A DNA stretch of 64,000 nt from contig VWZX01004666.1 in assembly GCA_013399015.1 (NCBI GenBank), positions 4,064,156-4,128,155 on the forward strand, given 5' to 3'. The position numbers and the translations under genes were made by a program. Of this stretch, positions 12,956-24,440 are shown one piece after another. Under the pieces are notes generated by a model. It was given only the letters and a program-made list of their open reading frames with translations. It was not told the DNA's origin and did not search any database. The DNA is from Galbula dea (Eukaryota > Chordata > Aves > Piciformes > Galbulidae). Position 1 is the first letter of the stretch. Every line of letters starts with the position of its first letter.

Positions 12956-13113
12956 GAAAAAGAACAGAACAACAATGCTAAGATTTCTTGTCACCCTCTT
13001 TGCTATCATAATGTCATCTACCTGCCGAAAATATGGATGTCTGGAAGGGGACACCCACAAACTGAAGCCAAGTCGTGAGCCAAATATGCATGAATGCACT
13101 CTGTACTCTAAAT
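12956..13113 (+). CDS. Riboflavin-binding protein exon 2 (start codon, signal peptide)
   Basis: The acceptor is TATAG|G at 12955 and the donor AAAT|GTAAGA after 13113. The ATG is at 12975. The in-frame ORF extends upstream through the intron, but that part lacks support. The exon encodes the signal peptide and YGCLEGDTHK...HECTLYSK. The mature start would be Arg-Lys-Tyr, whereas chicken has a Gln that becomes pyroglutamate. The exon ends one base into a codon. Confidence 0.93.
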
Positions 13114-16100
13114 GTAAGAGTGGTTTAATGTTTGCTAGATATAGTCTAGAAGTACAGCTTTGTATGCACTTATTGTTTTGGCAGTTCCCTTCATTTGTCA
13201 AAACCACATAACATGCAGTATACGTTGCATTTGAAAAGCTTCCTTCATGGGCATTTTGCTGCGCACAGACCAAGAGTAAGGTTCTGGTTCTTAAAATCAA
13301 CTGCAAAATTCTCATAGACTTAATTCATTTTCTTTTAAAAATTCCCATGCAATTTACCTTTCTTGTGACTCCATTTGCTCAATAAAGTTTATAGCAAAGA
13401 TGAACTTGGTTTGTGATTAAGAATAAAAATTAATTAACTGTAGCAGATAGCAAATGGGAAAGGTTGAACTCAAAATTCTGTAGTCAGCAAAGTATGTCTT
13501 GATTACATTTCTTCAACTCTCTTTTTATGTTTGATAGCTTTCAAAGTTAGTATCCCTCAGAATATTACATCTGGCAGAATACCGGTAAAATTCTGGGGGC
13601 TCTCTGGGCACACCTTGACAAAGCATTGTTGATGCCAGTCCACCTCACTTAACATTTACACTGCTACTTCTAAAACCAAAAATGTCAGAGCTTGAGTACA
13701 TCTTCTAGTTAGTACTAGGAGACTTTATGGTGTTATGGACCAAAACAGAGCCATCCTACATTTTTATTCTTCCAAATACAGTATTACAGAAAATCCCTAT
13801 TGCAAGATCTCTGTTTTATTCCTTACAGCTTCCTGTTGCTATGCAAACTTCACAGAGCAACTGGCTCATTCCCCAGTAATTAAAGTAAACAACAGCTACT
13901 GGAACAGATGTGGGCAGCTCAGTAAATCGTAAGTCAGCTTTGATGTTAGTCTGTGTCCTGGTTCAATAGATGTGTGCTGTAACAGCCACGTGGCTAATGG
14001 TAACTCCTGGAGCTTCTGGGAGCAGCTAGGTTGCCTTAGAAATGATGCCACCCAGCCCAGTTCCCATCATCTTTTCTCCATACCTGACCAATGTCTGATT
14101 GTTCTGCTTCTCCTCTCACAAAAGTCCATTAATCCCTAAGTATATACTGTTTGTGCAGAAGGATTTATGCCATTTTATCAAAAAAGGGTTATGTATTTTC
14201 TAGGTTGTTTTCAGTATAGAACCAGCTCTAGCAATGCAAAGTAGACATAAACCCAGCAGGTAAAAACCACACCACACCTCTGTAGCTCTACAAAGTGACC
14301 GTCACATACGAGTGAGCATGACCCCTAGTCAATACAGACCAGGCTTCTTCATTTGTTTAGAAAGCAGATCAACCAGGTTATTAAATCTCACAAACAAAAT
14401 GCACAAAAGTCCAGAAATTAAACTTCTGAAAATTTAGAATAAAAATTCTTGTAGTCTTGTGAGTTTTGTAACCACAAATAATATCTTCATAATTAAGTTT
14501 TTTGGTATTCTGTTAGATGTTAGAGCTGTGAAACATGACAAGTTATAGAAATAAAAGAACAAAAGTACAAAACAATTAAGCAAAACCAGATGTGTAAAAG
14601 TAACAGCTATTGCCTGCTACTCCCAGAAAAGCAGCAAGAGTATGCATTTTTAAGTAACTTCAGCTGGGCTGTGGGAAAATCTAAAGATTAGTGAAATCAT
14701 GAGGCAATAGCACAGAAGAAGATTTGTATTATAGTTTTAAAATACATTTTATTATTGCCTGGAATCCTTCTTGCCAGGAAAACTTCAAAAGTTTACAGAA
14801 AGCTTATACAAATAGGGCTGAAATATGCATGGAAACATTTGTGCACTCTTTAGCTGGCTATGGTAATTGCACGGTCAGACCCTGTACACAATGCCAAAGG
14901 AATGAGTTTGGAACCTAAACACTAGCAGAGCAAAAGGATGCTTTTCTGTGTTTTTCTCCTAATTTGTAGTATTGCATCCACATCAAAGGAGGCCTAGAAA
15001 ACTGAGGTTCTAGCCCTAATGCTAAGAAACAGGCTTATTTGTGGCTTTTTTCACCCACCACAGCTGTGAAGATTTCACAAAGAAAATTGAGTGCTTTTAC
15101 CGGTGCTCTCCACATGCTGCTCGCTGGATCCATCCCAACTACACTGCTGCTATTCAGTCTGTTCCACTATGTCAAAGCTTTTGTGATGACTGGTAGGTTC
15201 AGCTTTTTATCAAAGTATTTTTATTTAGCTTTAATATGCCTGTGTTACTAGGATAGCAGGGAGCACAGATGGATGAAGCACAGATCTCCCAATCAAGTGC
15301 CACTAGAATTTGATTGGTTGTAGCACCTTTATGCCTTTTTTCTTGTCCTTCCTCCTAATTTCTTGTTTGCCATCTCTACTTTTTCCTCTACTAAGCTACA
15401 GCCCCAAAAATAATGACAACACAGGCTGAATGAAGTCACTAAACTCTGCCAGAGCTTAGTGACTCAGGGACAGCCCTGCCTTGCTGTCTGTGAGGATGCA
15501 GTGCATTGGCATCAGAACTGCCTGATGTGATAGAGGAGCTCTCATCACGTTAATAGGCACTAACAGCAGCAAGGGTCTGCTAACCCTTTGAAAAGTCCAC
15601 ACCTGTGAGTAAACACATAGCATTCTAATCTAAGTACTTGATTACTATACATTTATTTTATATGCATAAAATCATAGAATGGTTTGGGTTGGAAAGGGCC
15701 AACTCCCCTACCATGGACAAGAACACCTTCCATTAGATCAGGTTCCTCAAAGCCCCATCCAACCTGGCCTTGAACACTTCCCAGGAGGGGGCATCCACAG
15801 CTTCTCTGTTACAGAGCCTCACCACCCTCATATAAAATGGACTACGAAATAATGAAAGTAGATGCTTCCTCTATGTTTTCAACTAATTCATTGAAAAAAT
15901 AGCTCAATTCCTTATTTTTTCACCTTTGGCCTTTTCCATCATGCCTCTCTTAAAAGTACTTCTAAAAGCCTGAATCTCAGAGAAACTTGCAGCCAAGAAA
16001 TGCTAAAAATATTAATAGCAATGACCAAGCACAACAGCAGTTCATTTTGTTTCCCAAAATATAGCTTAAGGGAATCATATTTTTTGTGTGCAAGATATGG

Positions 16101-19100
16101 AGTGGGGCAACCCAGCACCTTTCTGTCCTTCATCTTGGGGTAGGAGCCTTATATCCAGGTAGGGTACTAAAATATTTTCACTGGTCCATAACCAGCACAT
16201 ATCCCTCCCTGTTTTGAGAATCTAAACCTTAAATAATATTATCACGTGACATATAAATCTCAGTCAGCACCATATTAATGTAGTGCCTAGTAACTACAGT
16301 AACTTCTCTGTATGGTTAAATTGGTGTGAAGCATAGTACAAATACACCAGGCTGCGCTCACACTGTAAGACTAGAACTTCGAGCATCCCTTGGAAGTAAT
16401 AACCTGTGAATGTCTGAATCCCTTAGGCTGCTCTGCAAATCACAGAAATCTGTTCCAATATTTCTAAAATGTTATAAAACAGATTTTACTGGAAACATAA
16501 AATACAGAACACATTGGTAGCACACAGGTTCTCTTGTGCTGCTCTGTACAGTGCTTTTCCTAGTGCTTATGCAACTTGAATTTTTTTGTCACATAGATAT
16601 ATTTTCACTTTCATCTTCTCTCCAAGGGCAGAATCATGCATGCAGTGCAGTATTTTGGTAGCATGTGTCATTAAACATGTCTCCATTTCCTTGTACCAGA
16701 GAAGGAAAAAAGCAGCAGAGCTTGGATTTGTAATGGAAAATAGTAAGAAGGGCTGATGTTAGGTTTCCTAGAGCTTCCTCTATGTATGAGTTGTATTTCC
16801 GTGCTAGGAAACTCGATGTGCCTCAGGATCAGATTTGTCATGTGAAGCCTTCCTTCCTAAATTTTCAGTAATCTTCAAAACAGCTAACTGACCTCCTTGA
16901 AGATCGCAACCTTGAATTTGCCTCAGTGCTCAGAATTTCAAAGCTCAGAACCAAGTATCACCAAAATTTGAAAGCATTCAGGCACTAAAGCATTACAGTT
17001 GCCAGTGAGCTTTAGAATAGATCTAGTAGGTAAAGCAATACAATAGCAATATCTAAAACAAATGTATCCCAAAATAAGTAGCACACAAAGTCATCACCAA
17101 ACTGCTATACCCAGTGAAAATGTAAAGATGAAAGAAAATAGATCCTGTATGTTTAGTCTGAACCTATGAAATGGTTTAAGCCAGCCTTAGTACATATACA
17201 ATTTATACCAAAGTGTACGTGGTGGGTCAATATTACATAGCAAAACCCTCAGTGTCTCTTGAGTATTGTCAGAGCCTCCAGGTAAATAGCATTTTTAACT
17301 TTAGTTGTTGGAAAGTACAGGGGGGATGTGACTAAGAGGTGCTGCACTAGAAAAAATAACCTTTTTTCAACAGAGTCTCCTGCCAGAGAGTAGGCCCTAC
17401 TCCAGACAAATACTGAACAATGATCTGTTGCCCCTGTTGGTGTCATAGATGCCTGGCCTGAATCAAAAATGTAATGATGACCCATTATCGTGCATGCTAG
17501 CTTGTGTTCCTGCCTAGTGCCAATGTCAAACCCATTCCCTCACCCTGCTTAAGGCCTGAGGCTAGAAAAGAGCCTAGACAGAATTCCCACTATTTCTGGT
17601 GATTTAAAGTAACATTTTTTTCGTGTTCTATTCACTGGAGTCCCTTTAGCGTGCTGTAGCACTGCTAGAGATGTGACCTACTTTCTCTACATGTCATGAG
17701 TGTGCCCGCTGCATACTGTGTTTTTGTGGCCAGAAATGTGCAGAGGATTCTGAATGAGCAGCACCTTCATTTAAAAGAAATTATCAGACTAGCTTGAGGC
17801 CTTCCTTTTCTTCCTGTTGTCTTAGAATTCCTTGCTCCCACTAGTCGTAAAACTATTGTTTTTGAAAGAGCCTGACATACAAGCCATTTTCTGATCCAGC
17901 TGTGTAAGGGCACTGTGCCCTTTAAAAGAGAAACAGCTAATTATGAAAAATGGGGGAGAAAAACGTTTTAAGATAAAAATATCCTGGCCATTGTGCATGG
18001 GGAACTACTATGTTCAAGGAGGATCTTTTGAGTATTTATGTTTGTGTTTCTCCTGGGTTTTAATTAATGTTTGAAGAAACCACTTACGAGTTTCTGGACA
18101 GCAGAAATCAGACTTTTCATAAGTCACATTTTTTCATAACTTAGCTTCATAATTACTTCCATTGGGATACAGAAAAACTTGCAACAGTGTAATTATGCTG
18201 TGCTACCTGCTTATATAACAAACTAGAGTCAGGCAATAATCACAATTAGGAAACATTTAATCTGACAGTTCAATAGATAATAGCATTTATTAAATTTAAA
18301 GTATTTCTAAAAATATAAATACCTTAATAAACATATTTAATTCAAATTCCTGAGGAAAAAAGATGCATAGCATGAATGACCCAGTTCAGCAAAACCCTGA
18401 AATACATATTCATAACGTGAAAAGCATAACTGAAGGTGACACTAATTCCAAAAGAGGCAGTTCTGCTCTTTCCTCAGACCCACAGGCTGCTCATTCTTTC
18501 CCCAATCCTGTCCTCACCCATGTGCCAGAGGCTGTGAAGTAAGTCTGGTTTGGGAACTCACCAGGCTGAAAAATACTTAACTAAAGAAAAAAGGAAACAA
18601 AAAAAGACAATTGTGGTAAGGGCACAGCCGCCTGAAGTGGAAGTAGAATACTTGACAGCTCACAGCAGATACTGATAACTTTGTTAGAAAGTAATGTGCA
18701 TGCATAAAGGACACTCCTACATGCCTTGAAGAATCAAGGGCTAATTGTTGAATCTGATGCTGATATGTGGAGAGTTTATAGATGGTGATTAACAAAAGGT
18801 TTCTTGGATGCTTCTAACTGGCCTGCCTTCAAGCAGGCAGAGTGACTAGCATTAGGGAAACAGCTGTCACTAGGGAGTTACATGTGTGTGTGTTTCTCAG
18901 TTATGGTACATACACCAGCTAACAAACAACAAACCAATTATTCTTGTAGTCCCTACTGCCAAATCCAGTCATGGCACAAACTGGTAGGATCTGCCTATTA
19001 GTGTCACATTATATTATTTTATCAAATTGTAGCCTATGTTTCCAGCAAAGCCCCTACCTCTGACGACGGATCAACACATTTGAGATTGTGTCTCCTGCCC

Positions 19101-22100
19101 TAGACCTGTTTAGCTCAGGCTCTGGTTACCCTCCATCTGTTACTGGTCCTTCTCCCTCCAGAGAGCCCAGAAAACCTACATGAAGGTTCTGCAGATGTGC
19201 ATGTTCTTACTTTTCTGCATGTGCAAATATACTGCACTGTCTAGTTCTTCTAGTTCTGTGATCACATGACAACCTCATATTTCATTTAAACATGTAAGTC
19301 TGCAGCTCTCGTGATATCAAAACAGTTTTGTAAACATGACTCTGAAGATTAAAAATGACAATCAGAAAAAATATCCAAAGGCATTAATTATAAATACCAT
19401 GCTGGACACTAACTTTTTGAAAGCTGTGCCTCATGGGTTTGGCACTCAGTTACTGGTGTGAATAGTCCGCCTCAAGCCATTGAGACTAACTTTAAGTAGA
19501 TGTTAAGTGATTTGCAGAAACTGATCCTTTAGAAAGGTAAGAGACAAAAAGTAGAACATAAAAAGAAGTGGAGGGGAATTAGGATAATAGAAAGTCATGA
19601 GATCTCTCATCAGATAGACCAGCCACTTGCATACTATATGGATTCCAGGCCATTTATAGGCTTGATTTTACATTACTGCTTACAAGTTGCAAACAACATA
19701 AAATTGAAAATTTCAGACCTATACCCTACAAGACTCTTATCCTTCCTACAAGTCTGACTTCTTTGAAAATGCTGTCCTGAGGCTAACAGCCTAGTAGTTT
19801 ATATGATCCTGTTGTTTGTGGATTTTTCTTACTTCAGTGCCCACTCCACATAGTAATCCCCTGCCCAGGAAATATTAATTCTTCTTTTCCGATATTAATT
19901 AATAAATACAAACTTTTTCCACATCTCCCTCAAGTGACAGTTCATTCTTAATACTGGACATCAGTATTAGTTAAACTCCCTCCCACATAGTATTTCCTCC
20001 ACTCATGAACATCAGCAAACATAACCAGGCAGAAAATACTGTGTGGCTGTGTTGCTCCTCAGAACATAAGGAACCCTGCAAGTGTGAGGAGGTCTGTGAG
20101 AGTAGAATGTAGCAGGTGAACTGTTTAGGTTTCACTGGCTTTAAATCTTCCTGGCCAGCTCAGAGTTTATGTACATGTCAAGCTAAGATAATGGGCACAT
20201 TTCTTCAAGATCTGTTGCTAAGCTATACTGTGCAACCACACCACGTTACTAGCATAGCCCATGTTGACTTTCTGAGCTGAATCTGAGTCCACTGAAAAAA
20301 AAGTGAGAAAAATAACTGTATCTTCCATACTAATCTCCATGAAGGTATGAAGCCTGCAAAGATGATTCCATATGTGTTAAGAACTGGAAGACAGACTGGG
20401 AATGGGATGAAAGTGGAGAAAACCATTGTAAGAATAAATGTATTCCATACAGTGAGGTAAGAATCTGATCAAATGGAGCAGGAAAAATGTCATTAAGAGT
20501 TTGTTGGGTTTTTGTTTTTTTCTTTTTTTTTCCTGAATATACAGGTGTAAAAAGCAAAAGATTAATTATTTTTACTTCAGCAGTTTCAAGCCGTGACTAC
20601 ATCAGACTTCTTAAGTATATAAATTTTAAAACATTTATATTTATGTAGATCACTTACTCTAGGTATATACACATTTAATTAATCACTATTCATACCACTT
20701 GTGGAACAAAAGTAAAAGTTCAAGTAGCACAGATATTTTAACCAAATGAGTTTTGTTCATACAACAGAAACACCGAGATGCATTTTATAAGGTTCCTTAC
20801 ATACTGTACGGCTTTACACACTTCTGTCTCCACAGAATCACAGAATCATTACTGTTGGAAAGGATCCTCAAGATCATCTAGTCCAACCGATAGCCCTACA
20901 CTACTCTTATCCCTAAGTCATCCCCTGAAGAAACACATCTATCCTCTTCTTAAAAACCTCCAGGGATGGTGACTTCACCACCTCCCTGGGCAGCCTATTC
21001 CAATATCTCACAACTCTTTCAGTAAAGAAATTCTTCCTAATATCTAATCTAAACCTACCCTGGCACAACTTAAGCCCATTCTCAAACCTCTGAGGAATCT
21101 TTAAGGTTTTCCTGCCTATTAAGTATCTATGCCTTTTTTTATTTTCTTTTACCTTGTTATGTTGAAGACCTTCTCCATCCTCCAAATCCTTAAGTCCTGG
21201 CATTGTTCTAAATGCCTCCCTTACCTTCTCCATAGACTGCCATATCTCTGATGTGTGTTCTCCATTCTGTCAGCCAATGGCTATGCAGTTAACTTTGCTC
21301 TGTATAACTCTGACGGTTAAAAAGCAGCACTGACAAGCTTTCTGAGAGCTCATATCATCTTTCTGAGAAGGTTTACTGATTGGGAGGACTAATTTTATGA
21401 GCAACAGTGTATAAAATGAGAACTGACAAAATTTACAGGAGCAAGGTTGCCTGGAACCTCATCTACAGACCTTCCAGAAGTCAGCTAAGATTTTTTTCCT
21501 AGTAAAGTGGGTTTTGGACCAGTGCAATATACTGGCTCAAAACTGCTACACTCATTTGAATATTTTTAACAGTTGAACTTTTCCAAATGCATGAAAACTG
21601 TCCAAATTGCAGAAGTAAATTAAATTTAAGTATAGTGCTTAGGGACTGGAAGTAAGTCTTGCAGAGATCCCAGATTCACTGTTTTGAATTAATTTCAAGT
21701 GCATGTACTTCCAGAAGTCAGTTCAGCAACTGGTGTAAGTGACATTACAGTCCAGTTCGTGCAGGATTTCTGTCTGCCTTGCAAAAGAGACACTAATCAG
21801 CAGATCCAGGAAACTGGCCAAAAAACAAATGGGCTGTGGAAACTTACAGCTTAGTTTCCCAGATGTGCTAAATCATCAGTAGTTCCAGATGAAGTGAAAA
21901 ATGAAATAACCTCCAGTCCCTGTTCAAACTGTCCCTGGTCCAGAGATAGGGGTTTTTAACCTTGAATCCCCTTGTATTTATTTCTTAAAGAAAATATACC
22001 ATCTGCACAGGAAAACATGCAGCAAATCCAGAAGTCTTATCACTTGAAGCCAGACGCAGCTATTCCTAAACTAAATGGAACCACACCCTAAATTGCCCAT

Positions 22101-24338
22101 GTTTTTTACCAAAAATAGGCTTGCATGGTTAAGTAAGAATAAAGATGAAGTTTCTTCAGAGAAATTGAAAAAAACCCCACATTTTGCATATGAAAATTAC
22201 ATGATAGACAAACATCAGACTCAGTTTGGACTCAAATCATGGAAAAGAAATTTACTGTTACCCAGAAGCACAAATGGCTCTCCAGTGTCAGAGCAGTGTG
22301 GACAGATGCTTACTTCCTTTCAATGCCCTCAGCTCATATGGAGGCGCAATCAGTAGCTCTACATTTGACATATGCAAGTGGTTGTAAAGACTATTCGGAC
22401 AATTTGGAACAAATGCTGAATATTAAGAGTGCACCTTGGATCACAGCCAGTTTTAGCCTGGCTAAAATGAGGGACATTTTGTCATTGCTCTCCCAGCTGA
22501 GTGCTCCCCAAGCAATGTTAACGCACAGACTACAACATTTTCCAAGAAGTTAAAGAATCAGAATCCTCTGCAGTAATTTAGGGACATGTTTGGTAAATGG
22601 GCTGTGTGCACTGTTGGTTTGCTGCAGCATTCTGGCTATGCTCTGATCTTTGGAGGCAGGGCAAAATAACATTAACGCTTTAGCAAGTAGAAGAACATGA
22701 ATACATGTTACAGAACCTGTGGGACACAGGAATAGGGTGTAGCCAAGTCCCTAAGAAAATTCACATGACACCTTGTAATGCCTTCTGGAACGATAACCTA
22801 AAAGCAGGTAGAAATCCAGGAACTGTACAGAACTACAAGAAATTGTCTAAAGCTGCTTAAAAGCACAGAGATCACAGTGTCACATCTTTATATGAGCTGG
22901 TGGTGCAAGTAAACCAGCACACTATCCAGAAATTACAGCACTAAGAGAAACACTGTTGGATTAAAAGATCAGCATCATGTGCAAGGACTATTACAGATGA
23001 AACATAGCTTCCATCAGAGAGATGCTGGTGACACGGTCAAGGTGAATCAGGCAGCAATGGAGCCCAGCAGTCCTGCTGCCTGGCCAACTGTTTCATTCAT
23101 TAATGCTCTTACTCTTAATTCGCAAAGCTTCTACTCCTGCCATTGCTCTCACCCTCAACTTCATCTTAAGCTTTGCTTCTACAAGTACCTAAAGCTCCTT
23201 TATAGAAACAGAAAAAATTGAACTTCAGCCACAAACACATGGGAGAGATGCTGGCAAGATAAAGTGCATAACCTACCTGTTTTATGCCTAGTTGTGATAA
23301 TTCCTAAGGTAACACTCTTTAGGCCAACTCGAGCTGGGCAGACAAGGTTGTCACAATGTGAGCTTGGCATACAAAAAGTATCTTTGTTGTGTGGTTGTAC
23401 AGGTCCTATGACACAGGCCTTACAAAATGCTGTAGTAACAAGAACAAGGCAGATTCACTTGGAGCAAGAACAAAAAGCTGCAGTCTACAATTCCTTGAGC
23501 CAGAAAGGCCGTTGCACCACTGGACACAGCTCTTCGGAAGTTTCTAAGTTCTGCCCCTTCTCTTTGTTTCTGAGGTCCTGCCCAATCATGATGTACACTG
23601 CAGCAGATACAACGAAATCCAGTGCGGCTGACTCCACTGGCCTGTTTCTAGCCTGTAGATATAAACACTCCTGTAGTCAAAGCACTGCCTGGCACTTTCA
23701 GCACTACTCAGATGCTGAGATGTGTCAGGGTGTCCTGACACGCTACAAGTTGTAAAGCCTCTCACACACAGCTTTGGTCTGTCAGACCCAGAAAGCTAGC
23801 TGGGTTGTCAGCCCCAAGGTGGAAACAAAGGGCTGGCTGTTGATCACTTTGCACTTTGTGTAATCACTTGCTCTCACAACAGGCAAATCTCTTTTGCACG
23901 TAGTGGCACTAGGTAACATTTTAAGATCTGTCAGAAATTATGAAGCTTGGGACACAGCAAGACAGTCAATGGCTGCAGGCTGCTTTTTTATAATCTAGTA
24001 CCAATTTTTAAAAAGTGATATATGTTTATTGATTTAGTACAAACTAATTTAAACTCAATTCTTTTTAAATGTAATTGATGCTTTTCTTATTTGACACACA
24101 GATGTACACAAATGGGACTGACATGTGCCAGAATATGTGGGGGGAGTCTTTCAAGGTGAGCAAATCCTCCTGCCTCTGCTTGCAAATGAACAAGAAGGAC
24201 ATGATGGCAATCAAGTATCTCCTCTCCGAAAGCTCAGAGGAAAGCTCCAGCAGCAGCAGCAGTGAGGAGCATGCCTGCCAGAAGAAACTCCTGAAGTTTG
24301 AGAAACTAAAGGGAGAGGAAGGGGAAAAGACAAGATAG
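12975..24338 (+). CDS. Riboflavin-binding protein (egg-white, yolk and plasma carrier), five coding exons
   Basis: Secreted vitamin B2 carrier of the folate-receptor family. In egg-laying animals it moves riboflavin from liver to yolk and from oviduct to egg white. Coding pieces are 12975-13113, 13829-13928, 15064-15192, 20345-20456 and 24102-24338. They join at GT/AG sites into 717 bases, or 238 codons plus stop, the same length as the chicken precursor I remember. It has a signal peptide (residues 1-17, MLRFLVTLFAII...), eighteen cysteines after it for the nine family disulphides, and tryptophans typical of the ligand pocket. N-glycosylation sites are at Asn53 and Asn164. A serine/glutamate cluster (about 202-216) is the phosphorylated segment needed for uptake into the oocyte. 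Differences from chicken include two extra N-glycosylation sites, an Arg-Lys instead of Gln-Gln mature start, and a Lys-Thr-Arg tail. No frameshift or stop is seen, so the gene should be functional. It is very unlikely to be another family member (FOLR, RTBDN), given the near-identical segments. Confidence 0.97.
13114..13828 (+). other. Riboflavin-binding protein intron 2
   Basis: GT/AG intron of 715 bases. I see no repeat or other gene in it. The minus-strand frame at 12854-13315 that runs into it is a shadow of exon 2. Confidence 0.85.
13829..13928 (+). CDS. Riboflavin-binding protein exon 3 (100 bases)
   Basis: The acceptor is CCTTACAG| and the donor TC|GTAAGT. It encodes SSCCYANFTEQLAH...SYWNRCGQLSKS, including the conserved first N-glycosylation site (Asn53). 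It also has an additional Asn-Asn-Ser site at Asn67 where chicken, as I remember it, has Ser-Asn-Ser. At exactly 100 bases it matches the size of the segment missing from riboflavin-binding protein mRNA in the classic chicken riboflavinuria (rd) mutant, which is caused by a splice-donor mutation. Here the donor is intact. Confidence 0.95.
13929..15063 (+). other. Riboflavin-binding protein intron 3
   Basis: GT/AG intron of 1135 bases, AT-rich. No repeat family or nested gene was recognised. Confidence 0.85.
15064..15192 (+). CDS. Riboflavin-binding protein exon 4
   Basis: The acceptor is CACCACAG| and the donor GACTG|GTAGGT. It encodes CEDFTKKIECFYRCSPHAAR, then a segment with a third potential glycosylation site (Asn105-Tyr-Thr), then SVPLCQSFCDDW. 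The cysteine spacing matches the folate-receptor fold. The exon ends two bases into the Trp codon, completed by exon 5. Confidence 0.95.
15193..20344 (+). other. Riboflavin-binding protein intron 4
   Basis: GT/AG intron of about 5.2 kb, the longest in the gene. It contains a CR1 tail at 15671-15850. Otherwise I see only short, meaningless open frames. Confidence 0.85.
15671..15850 (-). mobile_element. CR1 retroposon, short 3' end
   Basis: The plus strand reads ATCATAGAATGGTTTGGGTT, then GGAAAGGGCC, CAAAGCCCCATCCAACCTGG, CCTTGAACACTTCC and CTCACCACCCTC. This is the reverse complement of the canonical avian CR1 3' tail, including its ATTCTATGAT terminal unit. It lies in minus orientation inside riboflavin-binding protein intron 4. 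It is severely 5'-truncated and non-coding. Confidence 0.95.
20345..20456 (+). CDS. Riboflavin-binding protein exon 5
   Basis: The acceptor is CATGAAG| and the donor GTGAG|GTAAGA. It completes the Trp codon and encodes YEACKDDSICVKNWKTDW, then the EWDESGENHC and CIPYSE segments. The pyrimidine tract before the acceptor is weak (CTAATCTCCATGAAG), but the protein match leaves no doubt. The exon ends on a codon boundary. Confidence 0.95.
20457..24101 (+). other. Riboflavin-binding protein intron 5
   Basis: GT/AG intron of about 3.6 kb. It contains a CR1 copy (about 20833-21245). Open frames at 22075-22553 and 23264-23755 have no recognisable domain and no conserved splice context, so they are not called. 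Confidence 0.85.
20833..21245 (-). mobile_element. CR1 retroposon with the C-terminal end of its ORF2 preserved
   Basis: The plus strand begins ACAGAATCACAGAATCATTA, the reverse of the CR1 terminal repeats. It runs through the CTCCAGGGATGG and AAATTCTTCCTAATATCTAA segments typical of CR1. On the minus strand 20913-21233 is an unbroken 106-codon frame. It contains GRFRLDIRKNFFTERVV, WNRLPREVV and SPSLEVFKKR, which is the conserved C-terminal tail of CR1 ORF2, and it ends in a stop. The reverse transcriptase core is missing through 5' truncation, so the copy cannot move. It sits in riboflavin-binding protein intron 5, antisense to the gene. Confidence 0.95.
24102..24338 (+). CDS. Riboflavin-binding protein exon 6 (last coding exon)
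   Basis: The acceptor is TTGACACACAG|ATG. It encodes MYTNGTDMC with glycosylated Asn164, GESFKVSKSSCLCLQMNKKD, then the phosphoserine cluster SESSEE followed by seven serines and EEH. A basic/acidic tail ending KTR precedes the stop at 24336-24338. The serine run is written partly as AGC repeats, and chicken (from memory) has a Met inside it. Chicken ends Arg-Arg, which is trimmed; here the last residues are Thr-Arg. Confidence 0.95.
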   Translation: MYTNGTDMCQNMWGESFKVSKSSCLCLQMNKKDMMAIKYLLSESSEESSSSSSSEEHACQKKLLKFEKLKGEEGEKTR

Positions 24339-24434
24339 ATGCTGGTGGATGTATGTCAGGACAAAAGAAATTATCATGGAGGCTGGGCTCAGGGCATCAC
24401 ACCAGACAGCTTTATCCCATACTTCCTAGAACAT

Positions 24435-24440
24435 AATAAA
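24435..24440 (+). promoter_or_regulatory. Polyadenylation signal of the riboflavin-binding protein gene
   Basis: AATAAA lies about 97 bases after the stop codon, followed by a T-rich stretch ending in a T run at 24471. The short 3' untranslated region would end near 24455-24465. Confidence 0.8.

Noticed and set aside
12854..13315. 153-codon minus-strand open frame
   Set aside because: Shadow of riboflavin-binding protein exon 2 and its flanks, no independent evidence.
23264..23755. 163-codon plus-strand open frame inside riboflavin-binding protein intron 5
   Set aside because: No known domain and no matching splice structure. It lies in an intron next to a CR1 copy, so it is considered chance.
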